A stretch of 64,000 nt of DNA, taken from positions 1,667,911 to 1,731,910 of the forward strand of contig NC_087075.1 of the NCBI RefSeq assembly GCF_026151205.1, written 5' to 3'. The position numbers were made by a program, and so were the translations under genes. Under the pieces are notes generated by a model. It ran no database searches. It was not told where the DNA came from and saw only the letters and a list, made by a program, of their open reading frames with translations. This DNA is from Bolinopsis microptera. Its lineage: Eukaryota > Ctenophora > Tentaculata > Lobata > Bolinopsidae. This document shows, piece by piece, positions 12,501 through 27,500 of the stretch (positions are counted from its first letter, which is position 1; every line of letters starts with the position of its first letter).

Positions 12501-15500
12501 CTGTAAATTGAGTAGCAAAACTGCTCCATGTCCCCTCAAGATATAAGAAATGGGTTAATCACAAGATGTATAGACCATTTCTGTTCTTGTCGCTCATTCA
12601 ATAGTTGTTCATTTCTGCAAATAATTTATCATGCCAACAACCCAATATTATGCCGAGTACGGTAACAAGACTGTGTATGGCATTGAAAGTGATGCTATAA
12701 GATACACTTGGGCCGGATACTATCTATTCATCTTTGCCTCATCTATAATAGGAGACACAACCATTCTCATAGCATCCATAAAGTACAAGGCCTTTAAACT
12801 TCACCGAGTCATGGTTGTCGTCATCCAGCACATAGCATTCTGTGACCTGATTGTATCTGTTACCTACGTTCTCCCAAGGATGGTCTCTATCATCTCTGAT
12901 AAGTGGGTGCTAGGAAACTTCCTCTGCTACTTGTACTCCTATGCTCAGTTCTATTCAAACCTGACGAGTCTGTTTCTCATCTGTGCCATGACAACCAGTA
13001 AGCTACTCCTTCTGAAATATCCCCTCCAATTTGGAACAACCACTTTGAAGAAAGCACACTTGATCTGCGTGACATGCTGGTTATCAGCTTTCATCTTACC
13101 TGTGACGCTCCTTCTCGTAGATAAACATGATGTTTTCTTTTCGTATAGGGGCTATCAATGCGAATATGGTTTCTCATCAGAGGTTTGGCACTATCTGAGG
13201 CCTTTTTTGGCAGTGCTATTTGGATTTATTCCAACATGCCTGGTAGTAATAACCACCCTTTGTTTGCTTATTAAAGCCAGAAAAGTCGTTTCCCGGAGCA
13301 GGGAAAGTTTGAAGAGGCAGGGGATCGTGACAACAGTCCTTACAGCCACAGTCTTCTGCTTGTCCCTCCTACCATACGTTGTTTACAGTGTTCGGCAATC
13401 TGTCGTTAAAGTAGATGACAAGAGCAAGAGTTCATTCTACACCACGTTTTATAGAGTTTCACTCTCGCTCCTGTATTTAAACACCATCAGCAACTTCTAC
13501 ATCTATAGTCTGACCGTGTCTAGCTTCAGAGCATTTATCTGGTTGAAAATGCAGATGTCTTATCAGTACATTACCAACGTGGAAACTTCTACAAGTCATG
13601 GTATTTAATTATTGATATATGAATAATGAATATTAATACTATGGATATTTATTTATCAACCTTATTGTCCTGATAGCGGGTTTTTAATTGAATAGTGGTC
13701 GGTCACATATTAATTAATCACTTTTTGGCCAATTTTCAACCCCTCCCCCCTCTGAAATCATTTTACAGTATCAAAATTACACTCGCGTATCAACCAAAAC
13801 CAACATGGCCCATGTGGAAGGGGGCCTTGACGTTGTTTACCACTTGGCCCTGCATCCGAAGCTGACGGTCGGCCTCCACTAATAGCTAGTGTGTCAAAAT
13901 TACACGAGCGTAATCATTCGGAAAACCCCCTCCCCCTTGGCTGATAACGTAATATGTGAACAACCCTATAGCTACGGATATTTTATATTAACAATAAGGT
14001 ATTTTGTACGGTTCTTTTTTTCAGGAGGAAGAACGAGAACCGTACAGAACCAAGGAAGGGCGAGAACAGAACCGGACGTTGGAAACGTGAATGAAGGGAA
14101 TCAACAAACTTCAGTTTGATTGTGATACGGTGACCCAGAACATTGTTAGAGACATTAGAATACCATGTTTTTTTTTGTTTTAAGATACTTTTAGTATTAT
14201 TAGCACAATATTGAATATACTCAATTTGAAAAACAAGTCTTCATCATTTCAAGAATGATGAATATTAATACTATCGATATTTATTTATCAACCTTATTGT
14301 CCTGACACAGGGATTTTATTCGAATAGCTACGGATATTTTACCACGAAAATAAGGTTTTTGTACAGTTTCTTTTTTCAGGAGGAAGGGCGAGTGGCAGAG
14401 CAAGCACAGGAGCGACCACTGTACGAAATTTTGATATCTGGAATGGTTGTAAACATATCGTAACTTAATTACAAAAAACAATAACTAATCTACAGATGTT
14501 TAAACTGCACCAATGTTTCGTGAACACTGTGTTAACGTATTAGTTGTTGTTCTACGTTGATTAACCGATTGGCAGTCAGATTGTGTCTTTGAAATTAAAC
14601 CCAATAACAATTCTTATATGAGACCCCTTTATGTAGTGTGTTAGTATCACGTAACACGTTATTGAGTTTTGTTCTTTACATATTTAATCGCTATTGTTTA
14701 TCGTTTTTAAGGTATCTTACTATGTTTGAGTATAGGAGCTTTTCTATTGTAATCAATATTCCAGTTAACAGAACTTCATCTTTAAAATTTGGGTTAGTTA
14801 AGGTCAATAACAATCCCGATTATAATTAGGATATTTCGTGTGATTTCATCTTGTGATCTTATTATTTTTTATTATTGAAATCTAACTGTAGTTTTAATAT
14901 CTTTTTCAAACTATTGCCAATAATAGAATAAAAAACTTAATTAAGTTCAATTTTTGTCAATTTTTATCTCTTCTCGCTCAGCCCTAATTTTGGTCCTCTG
15001 TCCTATGCCAAACTTAATTCAATATTTTGATCATATCAAACAACAATTTTGATCTCTATTCTTATTTTACTTGTTTACTCTTGTTATCTAACCCAGAAAG
15101 CTTAAGGGATCTTTGACAGTCAACAACGGTAATAAAAGCTTACATGGTGGCATTTTTCAACGTTTTCTTATAAAAATGGTTCAATATGGCGTCGTATGTG
15201 AATAGAGTACGAATAAATCTACTTTCATACATATTTTCGTTATTTAATATTTTTTTCCATCGGAACAGCGGAAAAGTAAACAACCTTACAGATTATGACG
15301 CTCCTACCTGACACTTAAAACTATAATAAGTCACCCATCAAAATTCAATGACCAGCTTCATTACCAATTTCAGTGTTTCTTGTGAATTTGTTTTTGTAAT
15401 TCTTAGGAAGAGCAATATTAATTCTGATACCCTCAAGTTTGAGATCTAGTAGGATAACAGTTAATTATGAAGAAAAAGAAATTATAATGAAATATATAAT

Positions 15501-18500
15501 AGGTCTGATGCACAAAATTTATAGCTCATTTCCGTTCTTGTCGTTCATTCAATAGTTGTACATTTTCGAAAATACTTTATCATGCCAACAACCCAATATT
15601 ATGATGATTACAGTAATAAGACTGCTCATGGCATTAAAAGTGATGCTGTAAGATACACTTGGGCCGGATACTATCTATTCGCTTTTGCCTCATCTATAAT
15701 AGGAGACACAACCATTCTGATAGCATCCATAAAGTACAAAGCCTTTAAACTTCACCGAGTCATCATTGTCGTCATCCAGCACATGGCATTCTGTGACCTG
15801 ATGGTATCTGCTACCGTCATTCTCCCAAAGATGGTCTCTGTCGTCTCTGATAAGTGGGTGCTAGGAAACTTCCTCTGCTACTTGTACTCCTATGCACAGT
15901 TCTTTTCATACCTGACGAGTATGTTTCTCATCTGTGCCATGACAACCAGCAAGCTACTCCTCCTGAAATATCCCTTCCAATTTGGAACAACCACTTTGAA
16001 GAAAGCACACTTGATCTGCGTGACATGCTGGTTGGCAGCTTTCATCTTACCTGTGACAATCCTTCTAGTAGATAAAGATGATGTTTTCTTTTCGTATAGG
16101 GGCTATCAATGCGAATATGGTTTCTCATTAGAGGTTTGGCACTATCTGAGGCCTTTTTTGGCAGTGCTATTTGGATTTATTCCAACATGCCTGGTTGTAT
16201 TAACCACACTTTGTTTGCTGATTGAAGCCAGAAAAGTCGTTTCCCGGAGCAGAGAAAGTTTGAAGTGGCAGGGGATCGTGACAACAGTCCTTACAGCGAC
16301 AGTCTTTTGCTTGTCTCTCCTACCATACGTTGCTTATATGGTTGGGGAATCTATCGTTAGTGTAGATGACAAGAGCAAGAGTTCATTCCACACCACGTTT
16401 TATAGAGTTGCCATCGCGTTCCAGTCTTTAAACACCATCAGCAACTTCTACATCTATAGTCTGACCGTGTCTAGCTTTAGAGCATTTATCTGGTTGAAAA
16501 TGCAGATGTCTTATCAGTTCGTTATCAACGTAACAACTTCTACAAGTCATGGTAATAAAACATTTATGTATGAATATTAACACTATGGATATTTATTTAT
16601 CAACCTTATTGTCCTGACATCGGGTTTTTAATTGAATAAGGGTCGTTCACATATTACGTAATCACTTTTTGGCCAATTTTCAGCCCCCTCCCCCTCTGTA
16701 ATCATTTTTACACATAGCTATTGTGTCAAATTACACTAGCGTAATCATTTGGAAACCCCCTCCCCCTTGGCTGATTACGTAATATGTGAACAACCCCATA
16801 GCTACGGATATTTTATATTAACAACGAGGTTTTTTGTAAAGTTCTTTTTTTTCAGAAGACAGGGCGAGAACTGTACTGAACCGAGGAAGGGCGAGAACAG
16901 AACCGGACTTTGGAAATGTGAATGAAGGGAGTCAACAAACTCCAGTTTGATTGTGATACAGTCAACCAGAACATTGTTAGAGACACTAGAATACCATATT
17001 TAAAGATACTTTTAGTATTATTAGCACATAATACTCAATTTCAAAAACAAGTCTTGGTATTTAAATATTGTTTCATTTCAAGAATGATGAATATTAATAC
17101 TATCGATATTTATTTATCAACCATAGTGTCCTGACACAGGGATTTTATTCGAATAGCTACGGATATTTTACCACGACAATAAGGTTTTTGTACAGTTTTT
17201 TTTCTTCAGGAGGAAGGGCGAGTGGCACAGCAAGCACAGAAGCGAACACTGGAAACATGAATGAAGGTAGTCAACAAACTCCAGTTTGATTGTGATACGG
17301 TGAACCAGAACATTGTTAGAGACATTAGAATACCATATTTAAAGAGACGTGTAGCACAATGTATGAAATTTCAAAAACAATGTCAAATTTGTTATCTGGA
17401 ATGTTTGTAAACAAATCGTAACTTAATTACAAAAAACATAAACTAATCTACAGATGTTTAAACTGCACCAATGTTTTGTGAACACTGTGTTAATATTTTA
17501 GTTGTTGTTCTACGTTGATTAACCGATTGGCAGTCAGATTGTGTCTTTCAAATTAAGCCCAAAAACAATTCTTATATGATACCCCTTAATGTATTGTGTT
17601 AATATCACGTAAAACGTTATTGAGCTTTGTTCTTTACATATTTAATCACTATTGTTTATCGTTTTTAAGGTACCTAACTATGTTTACATAGAAAAGCTTT
17701 TCTATCGTAATTAATATTCTGGTTAACAGATCTTTATCTTTAAAATTTAAGTTAGTTAAGGTCAATTACAATTCCGATTATGATATTTCGTGTGATTTCA
17801 TTTTGTGATTTTTTTATTTTTTATTATTGAAATCTAACTGTAGTTTAAATACGTTTTACAAACTATTGCCAATACTTGAATAAAAATTAATTAAGTTCAA
17901 TTTTTGTCAATTTGTATTTCTTCTTGCTCAGCCCTAATTTTGGTCCTCTGTCCTATGCCACACTTAATTCAATATTTTGATCATATTAAAAACTGGAAAT
18001 AACGACAATTTTGATCTTTATTCTTATTTTACTTGTTTACTCTTGTTATCCTACATCAGAAACCTGAAGGGATCTTTGACGGTCAACAACGGTAATATTT
18101 CAAAAAAATTAATCTTTTAAATAGTTGTAATATACGGGTTCCTGCTAGTAGTTGTAATATAAGATCATTTTATACATTCCTAAGACCTGACGAATTAGAA
18201 AACACTTTCCTCCCAAGTGTGTTATCATATTATGATTTAAACCTGTTACTGCGTAAGAACCTACAAATCTGTAAATTGAGTAGCAAAACTGCTCCATGTC
18301 CCCTCAGGATATAAGAAATGGGTTAATCACAAGATGTATAGACCATTTCTGTTCTTGTCGCTCATTCAATAGTTGTACATTTCTGCAAATACTTTATCAT
18401 GCCAATAACCCAATATTATGATGATTACAGTAATAAGACTGCTTATGGCATTAAAAGTGATGCTGTAAGATACACTTGGACCGGATACTATCTATTCGCC

Positions 18501-21500
18501 TTTGCCTCATCTATAATAGGAGACACAACCATTCTCATAGCATCCATAAAGTATAAGGCCTTTAAACTTCACCGGGTCATCATTGTCATCATCCAGCACA
18601 TAGCATTCTGTGACCTGATTGTATCTGTTACCAACATTCTCCCAAACATGGTCTCTATCATCTCTGATAAGTGGGTGCTAGGAAACTTCTTCTGCTACTT
18701 GAACTCCTATACAACGTACTTTACCAACCTGACAGGTGTGTTTCTCATCTGTGCCATGACAACCTGCAAGCTGTTACTCTTAAAATATCCCCTCAAATTG
18801 GGAACAACCACTTCGAAGAAAGCACACTTGATCTGCTTGGCATGCTGGTTGGCAGCTTTCATGTTACCTATGACACTCCTTCTCGTAGATAAAGATGATA
18901 TTTCCTTTTCGTTTAGGGACTATGGATGCGATTATGGTTTCTCGTCAGAGGTTTGGCACTATCTGAGGCCCTTTGTGGCATTGCTATTTGGATTTACTCC
19001 AATATGCCTGGTTGTATTAACCACCCTTTGGTTGCTGATTGAAGCCAAAAAAGTCGTTTCCCGGAGCAGGGAAAGTTTGAAGTGGCAGGGGATCATGACA
19101 ACAGTCCTTACAGCCACAGTCTTCTGCTTGTCTCTCCTACCATTCGTCGCTTACCGTGTTGGGGAATCTATCGTTAGTGTAGATGACAAGAGCAAGAGTT
19201 CATTCCACACCACGTTTTATAGAGTTGCACTCTCGCTCCTGTTTTTAAACACCATCAGCAACTTCTACATCTATAGTCTGACCGTGTCTAGCTTCAGAGC
19301 ATTTATCTGGTTGAAAATGCAGATGTCTTATCAGTACACTATCAACGTTACAACTTCTACAAGTCATGGTAATACAAAATTAATTTATGAATATTAATAA
19401 TATGGATATTCATTTATCAACCCTATTGTCCTGACAGCGGGTTTTTAATTGAATATGGGTCGTTCACATATTACGTAATCACTTTTTGGGCAATTTTCAA
19501 CCCCCTCCCCCTCCCCACTCTGTTATCATTTTTACACCTAGCTATTCAAATTACACTCACGTATCTGCCAAAACCATCATGGCCCATGTGGAAGGGAGCC
19601 TTGACGTTGTTTATCACTCGGATCTTTTATATTAACAATGAGGTTTTTTTGAACGGTTCTTTTTTTCAGGAGGAAGGACGAGAACAGAACCGGACGTTGG
19701 AAACGTGAATAAAGGGAGTCAACAAACTCCAGTTTGATTGTGATACGGTGACCCAGAAAATTATTAGCGACATTAGAATACCATATTTGAAGAGACGTGT
19801 AGCAGAATGTACTAAATTTCAAAAACTATGTAAAATTTGATATCCGGAATGGTTGTAAAAAAATCGTAACTTAATTACAAAAAACATAAACTAATCTAGA
19901 GAAGTTTAAACTGCACCAATGTTTCGTGAACACTGTGTAAACGTTTTGATTGTTGTTTTACGTTGATTTACCTATTGGTGGTCAGATTGTGTCTTTCAAA
20001 TTAAGCCCAAAAACAATTCTTATATGAGACACCTTTATGTAGTGTGTTAATATCACGTCATTGAGTTTTGTTCTTTACATATTTAATCACTATTCTGTAT
20101 CGTTTTTAAAGTGTCTTACTAAGTTTGAGTATAAAAGCTTTTCTATCGTAATCAATCTTCCAGTTAACAGAACTTCATCTTTAAAATTCGAGTAAGTTAA
20201 GGTAAATTACAATTCTGATTATGATATTTCGTGTGATTTCATTTTGTGATTTTATTATTTTTTATTATTGAAATCTACGGTAACTGTAGTTTTAATATGT
20301 GTTACAAACTATTGCCAATACTTAAATAAAAAATTAATTAAGTTCAAATTTTGACGGTCAACAACGGTAATATTTCAAAAAAATGAATCTTTTAAATAGT
20401 TGTAATATATGGGTTCCTTTTAGTAGTTGTAATATAAGATCACTTTATACATTCCTAAGACCCGGCGAATTTGAAAACACTTTCCTCCCAAGTGTGTTAT
20501 CATATTATGATTTAAACCTGTTACTGCGTAGGAACCTACAAATCTGTAAATTGAGTAGCAAAACTGCTCCATGTCCCCTCAGGATATAAGAAATGGGTTT
20601 ATCACAAGATGTATAGACCATTTCTGTTCTTGTCGCTCATTCAATAGTTGTTCATTTCTGCAAATAATTTATCATGCCAACAACCCAATATTATGCCGAG
20701 TACAGTAACAAGACTGTGTATGGCATTGAAAGTGATGCTATAAGATACACTTGGGCCGGATACTATCTATTCATCTTTGCCTCATCTATAATAGGAGACA
20801 CAACCATTCTCATAGCATCCATAAAGTACAAGGCCTTTAAACTTCACCGAGTCATGGTTGTCGTCATCCAGCACATAGCATTCTGTGACCTGATTGTATC
20901 TGTTACCTACGTTCTCCCAAGGATGGTCTCTATCATCTCTGATAAGTGGGTGCTAGGAAACTTCCTCTGCTACTTGTACTCCTATGCACAGTTCTATTCA
21001 AACCTGACGAGTATGTTTCTCATCTGTGCCATGACAACCAGTAAGCTACTCCTCCTGAAATATCCCCTCCAATTTGGAACAACCACTTCGAAGAAAGCAC
21101 ACTTGATCTGCGTGGCATGCTGGTTGGCAGCTTTCATCTTACCTGTGACGCTCCTTCTCGTAGATAAACATGATGTTTTCTTTTCGTATAGGGGCTATCA
21201 ATGCGAATATGGTTTCTCATCAGAGGTTTGGCACTATCTGAGGCCTTTTTTGGCAGTGCTATTTGGATTTATTCCAACATGCCTGGTTGTAATAACCACC
21301 CTTTGTTTGCTGATTAAAGCCAGAAAGGTCGTTTCCCGGAGCAGAGAAAGTTTGAAGAGGCAGGGGATCGTGACAACAGTCCTTACAGCCACAGTCTTCT
21401 GCTTGTCCCTCCTACCATACGTTGTTTACAGTGTTCGGCAATCTGTCGTTAAAGTAGATGACAAGAGCAAGAGTTCATTCTACACCACGTTTTATAGAGT

Positions 21501-24500
21501 TTCACTCTCGCTCCTGTATTTAAACACCATCAGCAACTTCTACATCTATAGTCTGACCGTGTCTAGCTTCAGAGCATTTATCTGGTTGAAAATGCAGATG
21601 TCTTATCAGTACATTACCAACGTGGAAACTTCTACAAGTCATGGTATTTAATTATTGATATATGAATAATGAATATTAATACTATGGATATTTATTTATC
21701 AACCTTATTGTCCTGATAGCGGGTTTTTAATTGAATAGTGGTCGGTCACATATTAATTAATCACTTTTTGGCCAATTTTCAACCCCTCCCCCCTCTGAAA
21801 TCATTTTACAGTATCAAAATTACACTCGCGTATCAGCCAAAACCAACATGGCCCATGTGGAAGGGGGCCTTGACGTTGTTTACCACTTGGCCCTGCATCC
21901 GAAGCAGGGACAAAAGGATTTCGCGGCGATTTTGGCCAAATTTCGCGATACCGCGAAATTTAACAGGCTATACATTAAACTATACATAAAATTTGTCGCG
22001 GAGAATGGAAATTTCGCGATTTCGTACATGCCGCGAAATCCTTTTGTCCCTGATCCGAAGCTGACGGTCGGCCTCCACTAATAGCTAGTGTGTCAAAATT
22101 ACACGAGCGTAATCATTCGGAAAACCCCCTCCCCCTTGGCTGATAACGTAATATGTGAAGAACCCTATAGTTACGGATATTTTATATTAACAATAAGGTA
22201 TTTTGTACGGTTCTTTTTTTCAGGAGGAAGAACGAGAACCGTACAGAACCAAGGAAGGGCGAGAACAGAACCGGACGTTGGAAACGTGAATGAAGGGAGT
22301 CAACAAACTTCAGTTTGATTGTGATACGGTGACCCAGAACATTGTTAGAGACATTAGAATACCATGTTTTTATTGTTTTAAGATACTTTTAGTATTATTA
22401 GCACAATATTGAATATACTCAATTTGAAAAACAAGTCTTCATCATTTCAAGAATGATGAATATTAATACTATCGATATTTATTTATCAACCTTATTGTCC
22501 TGACACAGGGATTTTATTCGAATAGCTACGGATATTTTACCACGAAAATAAGGTTTTTGTACAGTTTCTTTTTTCAGGAGGAAGGGCGAGTGGCACAGCA
22601 AGCACAGGAGCGAACACTGTACGAAATTTTGATATCTGGAATGGTTGTAAACATATCGTAACTTAATTACAAAAAACAATAACTAATCTACAGATGTTTA
22701 AACTGCACCAATGTTTCGTGAACACTGTGTTAACGTATTAGTTGTTGTTCTACGTTGATTAACCGATTGGCAGTCAGATTGTGTCTTTGAAATTAAACCC
22801 AATAACAATTCTTATATGAGACCCCTTTATGTAGTGTGTTAGTATCACGTAACACGTTATTGAGTTTTGTACTTTACATATTTAATCGCTATTGTTTATC
22901 GTTTTTAAGGTATCTTACTATGTTTGAGTATAGGAGCTTTTCTATTGTAATCAATATTCCAGTTAACAGAACTTCATCTTTAAAATTTGGGTTAGTTAAG
23001 GTCAATAACAATCCCGATTATGGTTAGGATATTTCGTGTGATTTCATCTTGTGATCTTATTATTTTTTATTATTGAAATCTAACTGTAGTTTTAATATCT
23101 TTTACAATTTACAAACTATTGCCAATACTAGAATAAAAAATTAATTAAGTTCAATTTTTGTCAATTTGCTGACAGCCCTAATTTTGGTCCTCTGTCCTAT
23201 GCCAAACTTAATTCAATATTTTGATCATATTAAACAACAATTTTGATCTCTATTCTTATTTTACTTGTTTACTCTTGTTATCTAACCCAGAAAGCTTAAG
23301 GGATCTTTGACAGTCAACAACGGTAATAACAGCTTACATGGTGGCATTTTTCAACGATTTCTTATAAAAATGGTTCAATATGGCGTCGTATGTGAATACA
23401 GTACGAATAAATCTACTTTCATACATATTTTCGTTATTTAATCATTTTTTCCATCGGAACAGTGGAAAAGTAAACAACCTTACAGATTCTGACGCTCCAA
23501 CCTGACACTTAAAACTATAATAAATCACCCATCAAAATTCAATGACCAGCTTCATTACCGATTTCAGTGTTTCTTGTGAATTTGTTTATTTAGAATTTAC
23601 ATAATGGAATGATGTCTATACGTGTAAATTCTAGCATGGCAAAAAGCCCTGCGTTTGGCGTTTGACCAGTGGACAAAAGTTCGCACATGACCTGTCACTG
23701 CGTGGGAACTGGGTACAACTGCCGAGTGCCGGTAGGCCTCTAAGTCTAGGGAACCTATAAATCTGTAAATTGAGTAGCAAAACTGCTCCATGTCCCCTCA
23801 GGATATAAGAAATGGGTTAATCACAAGATGTATAGCTCATTTCTGTTCTTGTCGCTCATTCAATAGTTGTTCATTTCTGCAAATAATTTATCATGCCAAC
23901 AACCCAATATTATGCCGAATACGGTAACAAGACTGTGTATGGCATTGAAAGTGATGCTATAAGATACACTTGGGCCGGATACTATCTATTCATCTTTGCC
24001 TCATCTATAATAGGAGACACAACCATTCTCATAGCATCCATAAAGTACAAGGCCTTTAAACTTCACCGAGTCATGGTTGTCGTCATCCAGCACATGGCAT
24101 TCTGTGACCTGATTGTATCTGCTACCAACGTTCTCCCAAGGATGGTCTCTGTCATCTCTGATAAGTGGGTGCTAGGAAACTTCTTCTGCTACTTGTACTC
24201 CTATGTAAGGTACTATACCTACGTGACGAGTATGTTTCTCATCTGTGCCATGACAACCAGCAAGCTGCTCCTCCTGAAATATCCCCTCAAATTTGGAACG
24301 ACCACTTTGAAGAAAGCACACTTGATCTGCGAGGCATGCTGGTTGGCAGCTTCCATCGTACCTATGGCACACCTTCTCGTAGATAAAGATGATGTTTTCT
24401 TTTCGTATAGGGACTATGGATGCGATTATGGTTTCTCATCAGATATTTGGCACTATCTGAGGCCTTTTGTAGCATTGCTATTTGGATTTACTCCAATATG

Positions 24501-27500
24501 CCTGGTTGTATTAACCACCCTTTGGTTGCTGATTGAAGCCAAAAAAGTCGTTTCCCGGAGCAGAGAAAGTTTGAAGAGGCAGGGGATCGTGACAGCAATC
24601 CTTACAGCGACAGTTTTCTGCTTGTCCCTCCTACCATATGTTGCTTATTTGATCGGGGAATCTATCGTTAGTGTAAATGACAAGAGCAAGAGTTCATTCC
24701 ACACCACGTTTTATAGAGTTGCAGTCTCGCTCCTGTCTTTAAACACCATCAGCAACTTCTACATCTATAGTCTGACCGTGTCTAGCTTCAGAGCATTTAT
24801 CTGGTTGAAAATGCAGATGTCTTATCAGTTCATTATCAACGTAACAACTTCTACAAGTCATGGTAATAAAACATTTATGTATGAATATTAATACTATGGA
24901 TATTTATCAACCTTATTGTGTCCTGACAGCGGGTTTTTAATTGAAATTAGCTACGGTTATTTTATTCTAACAAGGTGGTTTTTTGTACAGTTCTTTTTTC
25001 AGGAGGAAGGGCGAGAACCGTACAGAACCAAGGAAGGGCGAGAACAGAACCGGACGTTGGAAACGTGAATGAAGGGAGTCAACAAACTCCAGTTTGATTG
25101 TGATACGGTGACCCAGAACATTGTTAGAGACATTAGAATACCATATTTAAAGAGACGTGTAGCACAATGTACGAAATTTCAAAAAAAATGTCAAATTTAA
25201 TATCTGGAATGGTTGTAAACATATCATAACTTAATTACAAAAACAATAAACTAATCTACAGATTTTTTAACTGCACCAATGTTTTGTGAACACGGTGTTA
25301 ACGTTTTAGTTGTTGTTCTACGTTGATTAACCGATTAGCGGTCAGATTGTGTCTTTCAAATTAAGCCCAAAAACAATTCTTATATGAGACCCCTTTATGT
25401 ATTGTGTTAATATCACGTATCACGTTATTGAGCTTTGTTCTTTAAATATTTAATCGCTATTGTTTATCGTTTTTAAGGTATCTTACTATGTTTGAGTATG
25501 AAAGCTTTTCTATCGTAATCAACATTCCAGTTAACAGAACTTCATCTTTAAAATTCGATTAAGTTAAGGTCAATTACCATTCCGATTATGATTAGGATAT
25601 TTTGTGTGATTTCATTTTTGATTTTATTATTTTTTATTATTGAAATCTAACTGTAGTTTTAATATCTTTTACAATTTACAAACTATTGCCAATACTAGAA
25701 TAAAAAATTAATTAAGTTCAATTTTTGTCAATTTGCTGACAGCCCTAATTTTGGTCCTCTGTCCTATGCCAAACTTAATTCAATATTTTGATCATATTAA
25801 AAACTGGAAATAACGACAATTCTGATCTTTATTCTTATTTTGCTTGTTTACCCTTGTTATCCTACATCAGAAACCTGAAGGGATCTTTGACTGTCAACAA
25901 CTGTAATATTTCAAAAAAATGAATCTTTTAAATAGTTTTAATATACGGGTTCCTGCTAGTAGTTGTGATATAAGATCACTATTTATTTATACATTCCTAA
26001 AACCCGGAGAATTTGAAAACGGTTTTCCCTCAAGTGTGTTATCATATTATGATAATGGATACGCAATAATGTAATCACAATTTCATGAAGGTAGCAATTT
26101 CCAAATGATTTTTATTGAGTAATGACTAGCTTATGATTGATAATTTGTTGGGTCATAACGTCACAAATTGGGTATCATATTTTAGGGTTCAATTCCCAGG
26201 AGATAAAGATATCAGCCGAGGTCTCATTTTGTTGAGTAATAAATGAAATATGGATAATAGAAATCAAAGTGTTGCGCAACTCGAAATTTAATACCGTTTC
26301 TGAACGATGTGAAAGTCGAAAGCGACGATGCCGGTAACGTTGCCAATAGGAAGTACGGTTTGAGAAAGGACGTTGGTGACGTCAGTGGGGTCCAGTACCA
26401 CGTGCAATAATTCCTGACCACGTGCTATGAGCAGTCTGTGATCTGGCTCTGCGGGGAGATGTTTCGTTGATAGTTGGGTCTAATAACATGTTATTATTGA
26501 AACTGATCGTAATTGTAATTGTAATTGTAATTGTAATTGTAATTGTAGTTGTAATTGTAATTGTGATTGTAGTTGTAACTAACCAATGCACGTGACCCCA
26601 TCCTCGTTGAGCACAAAGTGAGAAGTACACCCGCACACTCTCGTCAGGTCTGGTTTTGCAAAACACAGATGTGTGCAGCCTCCGTTATTTGAGGTGCAGC
26701 CTGTCTTTATACCTGGTGTTGTTTAAAGTAAAAGTTATGAAAGTGGATAATAGTCACACTTTTTAAGAAACACCCTGTGCAGTGTACGTATATATAATAC
26801 TGGTTTAAGATAAGGTGTTTTGTAGATTGTGAGCGGGTATATTTGAGAAGCTGGGAATATCAGGAGTCTGGACTCTGGAGCTGGGGAAGATGTTATTACC
26901 TGTTGGTTGCCGGGAGGAGTGCACAACTTTAATACCGTGATATTACCTGTTGGTTGTCGGGAGGAGTGCACAACTTTAATACCGTGATATTACCTGTTGG
27001 TTGCCGGGAGTAGTGCACAACTTTAATACCGTGTTATTACCTGTTGGTTGCCGGGAGTAGTGCACAACTTTAATACCGTGTTATTACCTGTTGGTTGCCG
27101 GGAGGAGTGCACAACTTTAATACCGTGATATTACCTGTTGGTTGCCGGGAGGAGTGCACAACTTTAATACCGTGTTATTACCTGTTGGTTGCCGGGAGGA
27201 GTGCACAACTTTAATACCGTGTTATTACCTGTTGGTTGCCGGGAGGAGTGCACAACTTTAATACCGTGATATTACCTGTTGGTTGCCGGGAGGAGTGCAC
27301 AACTTTAATACCGTGATATTACCTGTTGGTTGCCGGGAGGAGTGCACAACTTTAATACCGTGTTATTACCTGTTGGTTGCCGGGAGGAGTGCACAACTTT
27401 AATACCGTGATATTACCTGTTGGTTGCCGGGAGGAGTGCACAACTTTAATACCGTGTTATTACCTGTTGGTTGCCGGGAGGAGTGCACAACTTTAATACC

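Larger units (their letters stand above)
10100..26040. repeat. About 8-kb segmental duplication within the receptor array
   Basis: Copies 5, 6 and 7 with flanks (10.1-18.2 kb) correspond in order to copies 8, 9 and 10 (18.4-26.0 kb). Offsets are 8255 between copies 5 and 8, and 8043 between copies 6 and 9. A smaller, about 3.2-kb duplication relates copies 2-3 to copies 4-5 (offsets 3258 and 3218). Differences in offset are due to small deletions and the MITE. Confidence 0.85.

Noticed and set aside
14281-14481. Minus-strand 66-codon frame, repeated at 22479
   Set aside because: It is antisense to decayed receptor tail sequence and duplicated only because the region is.
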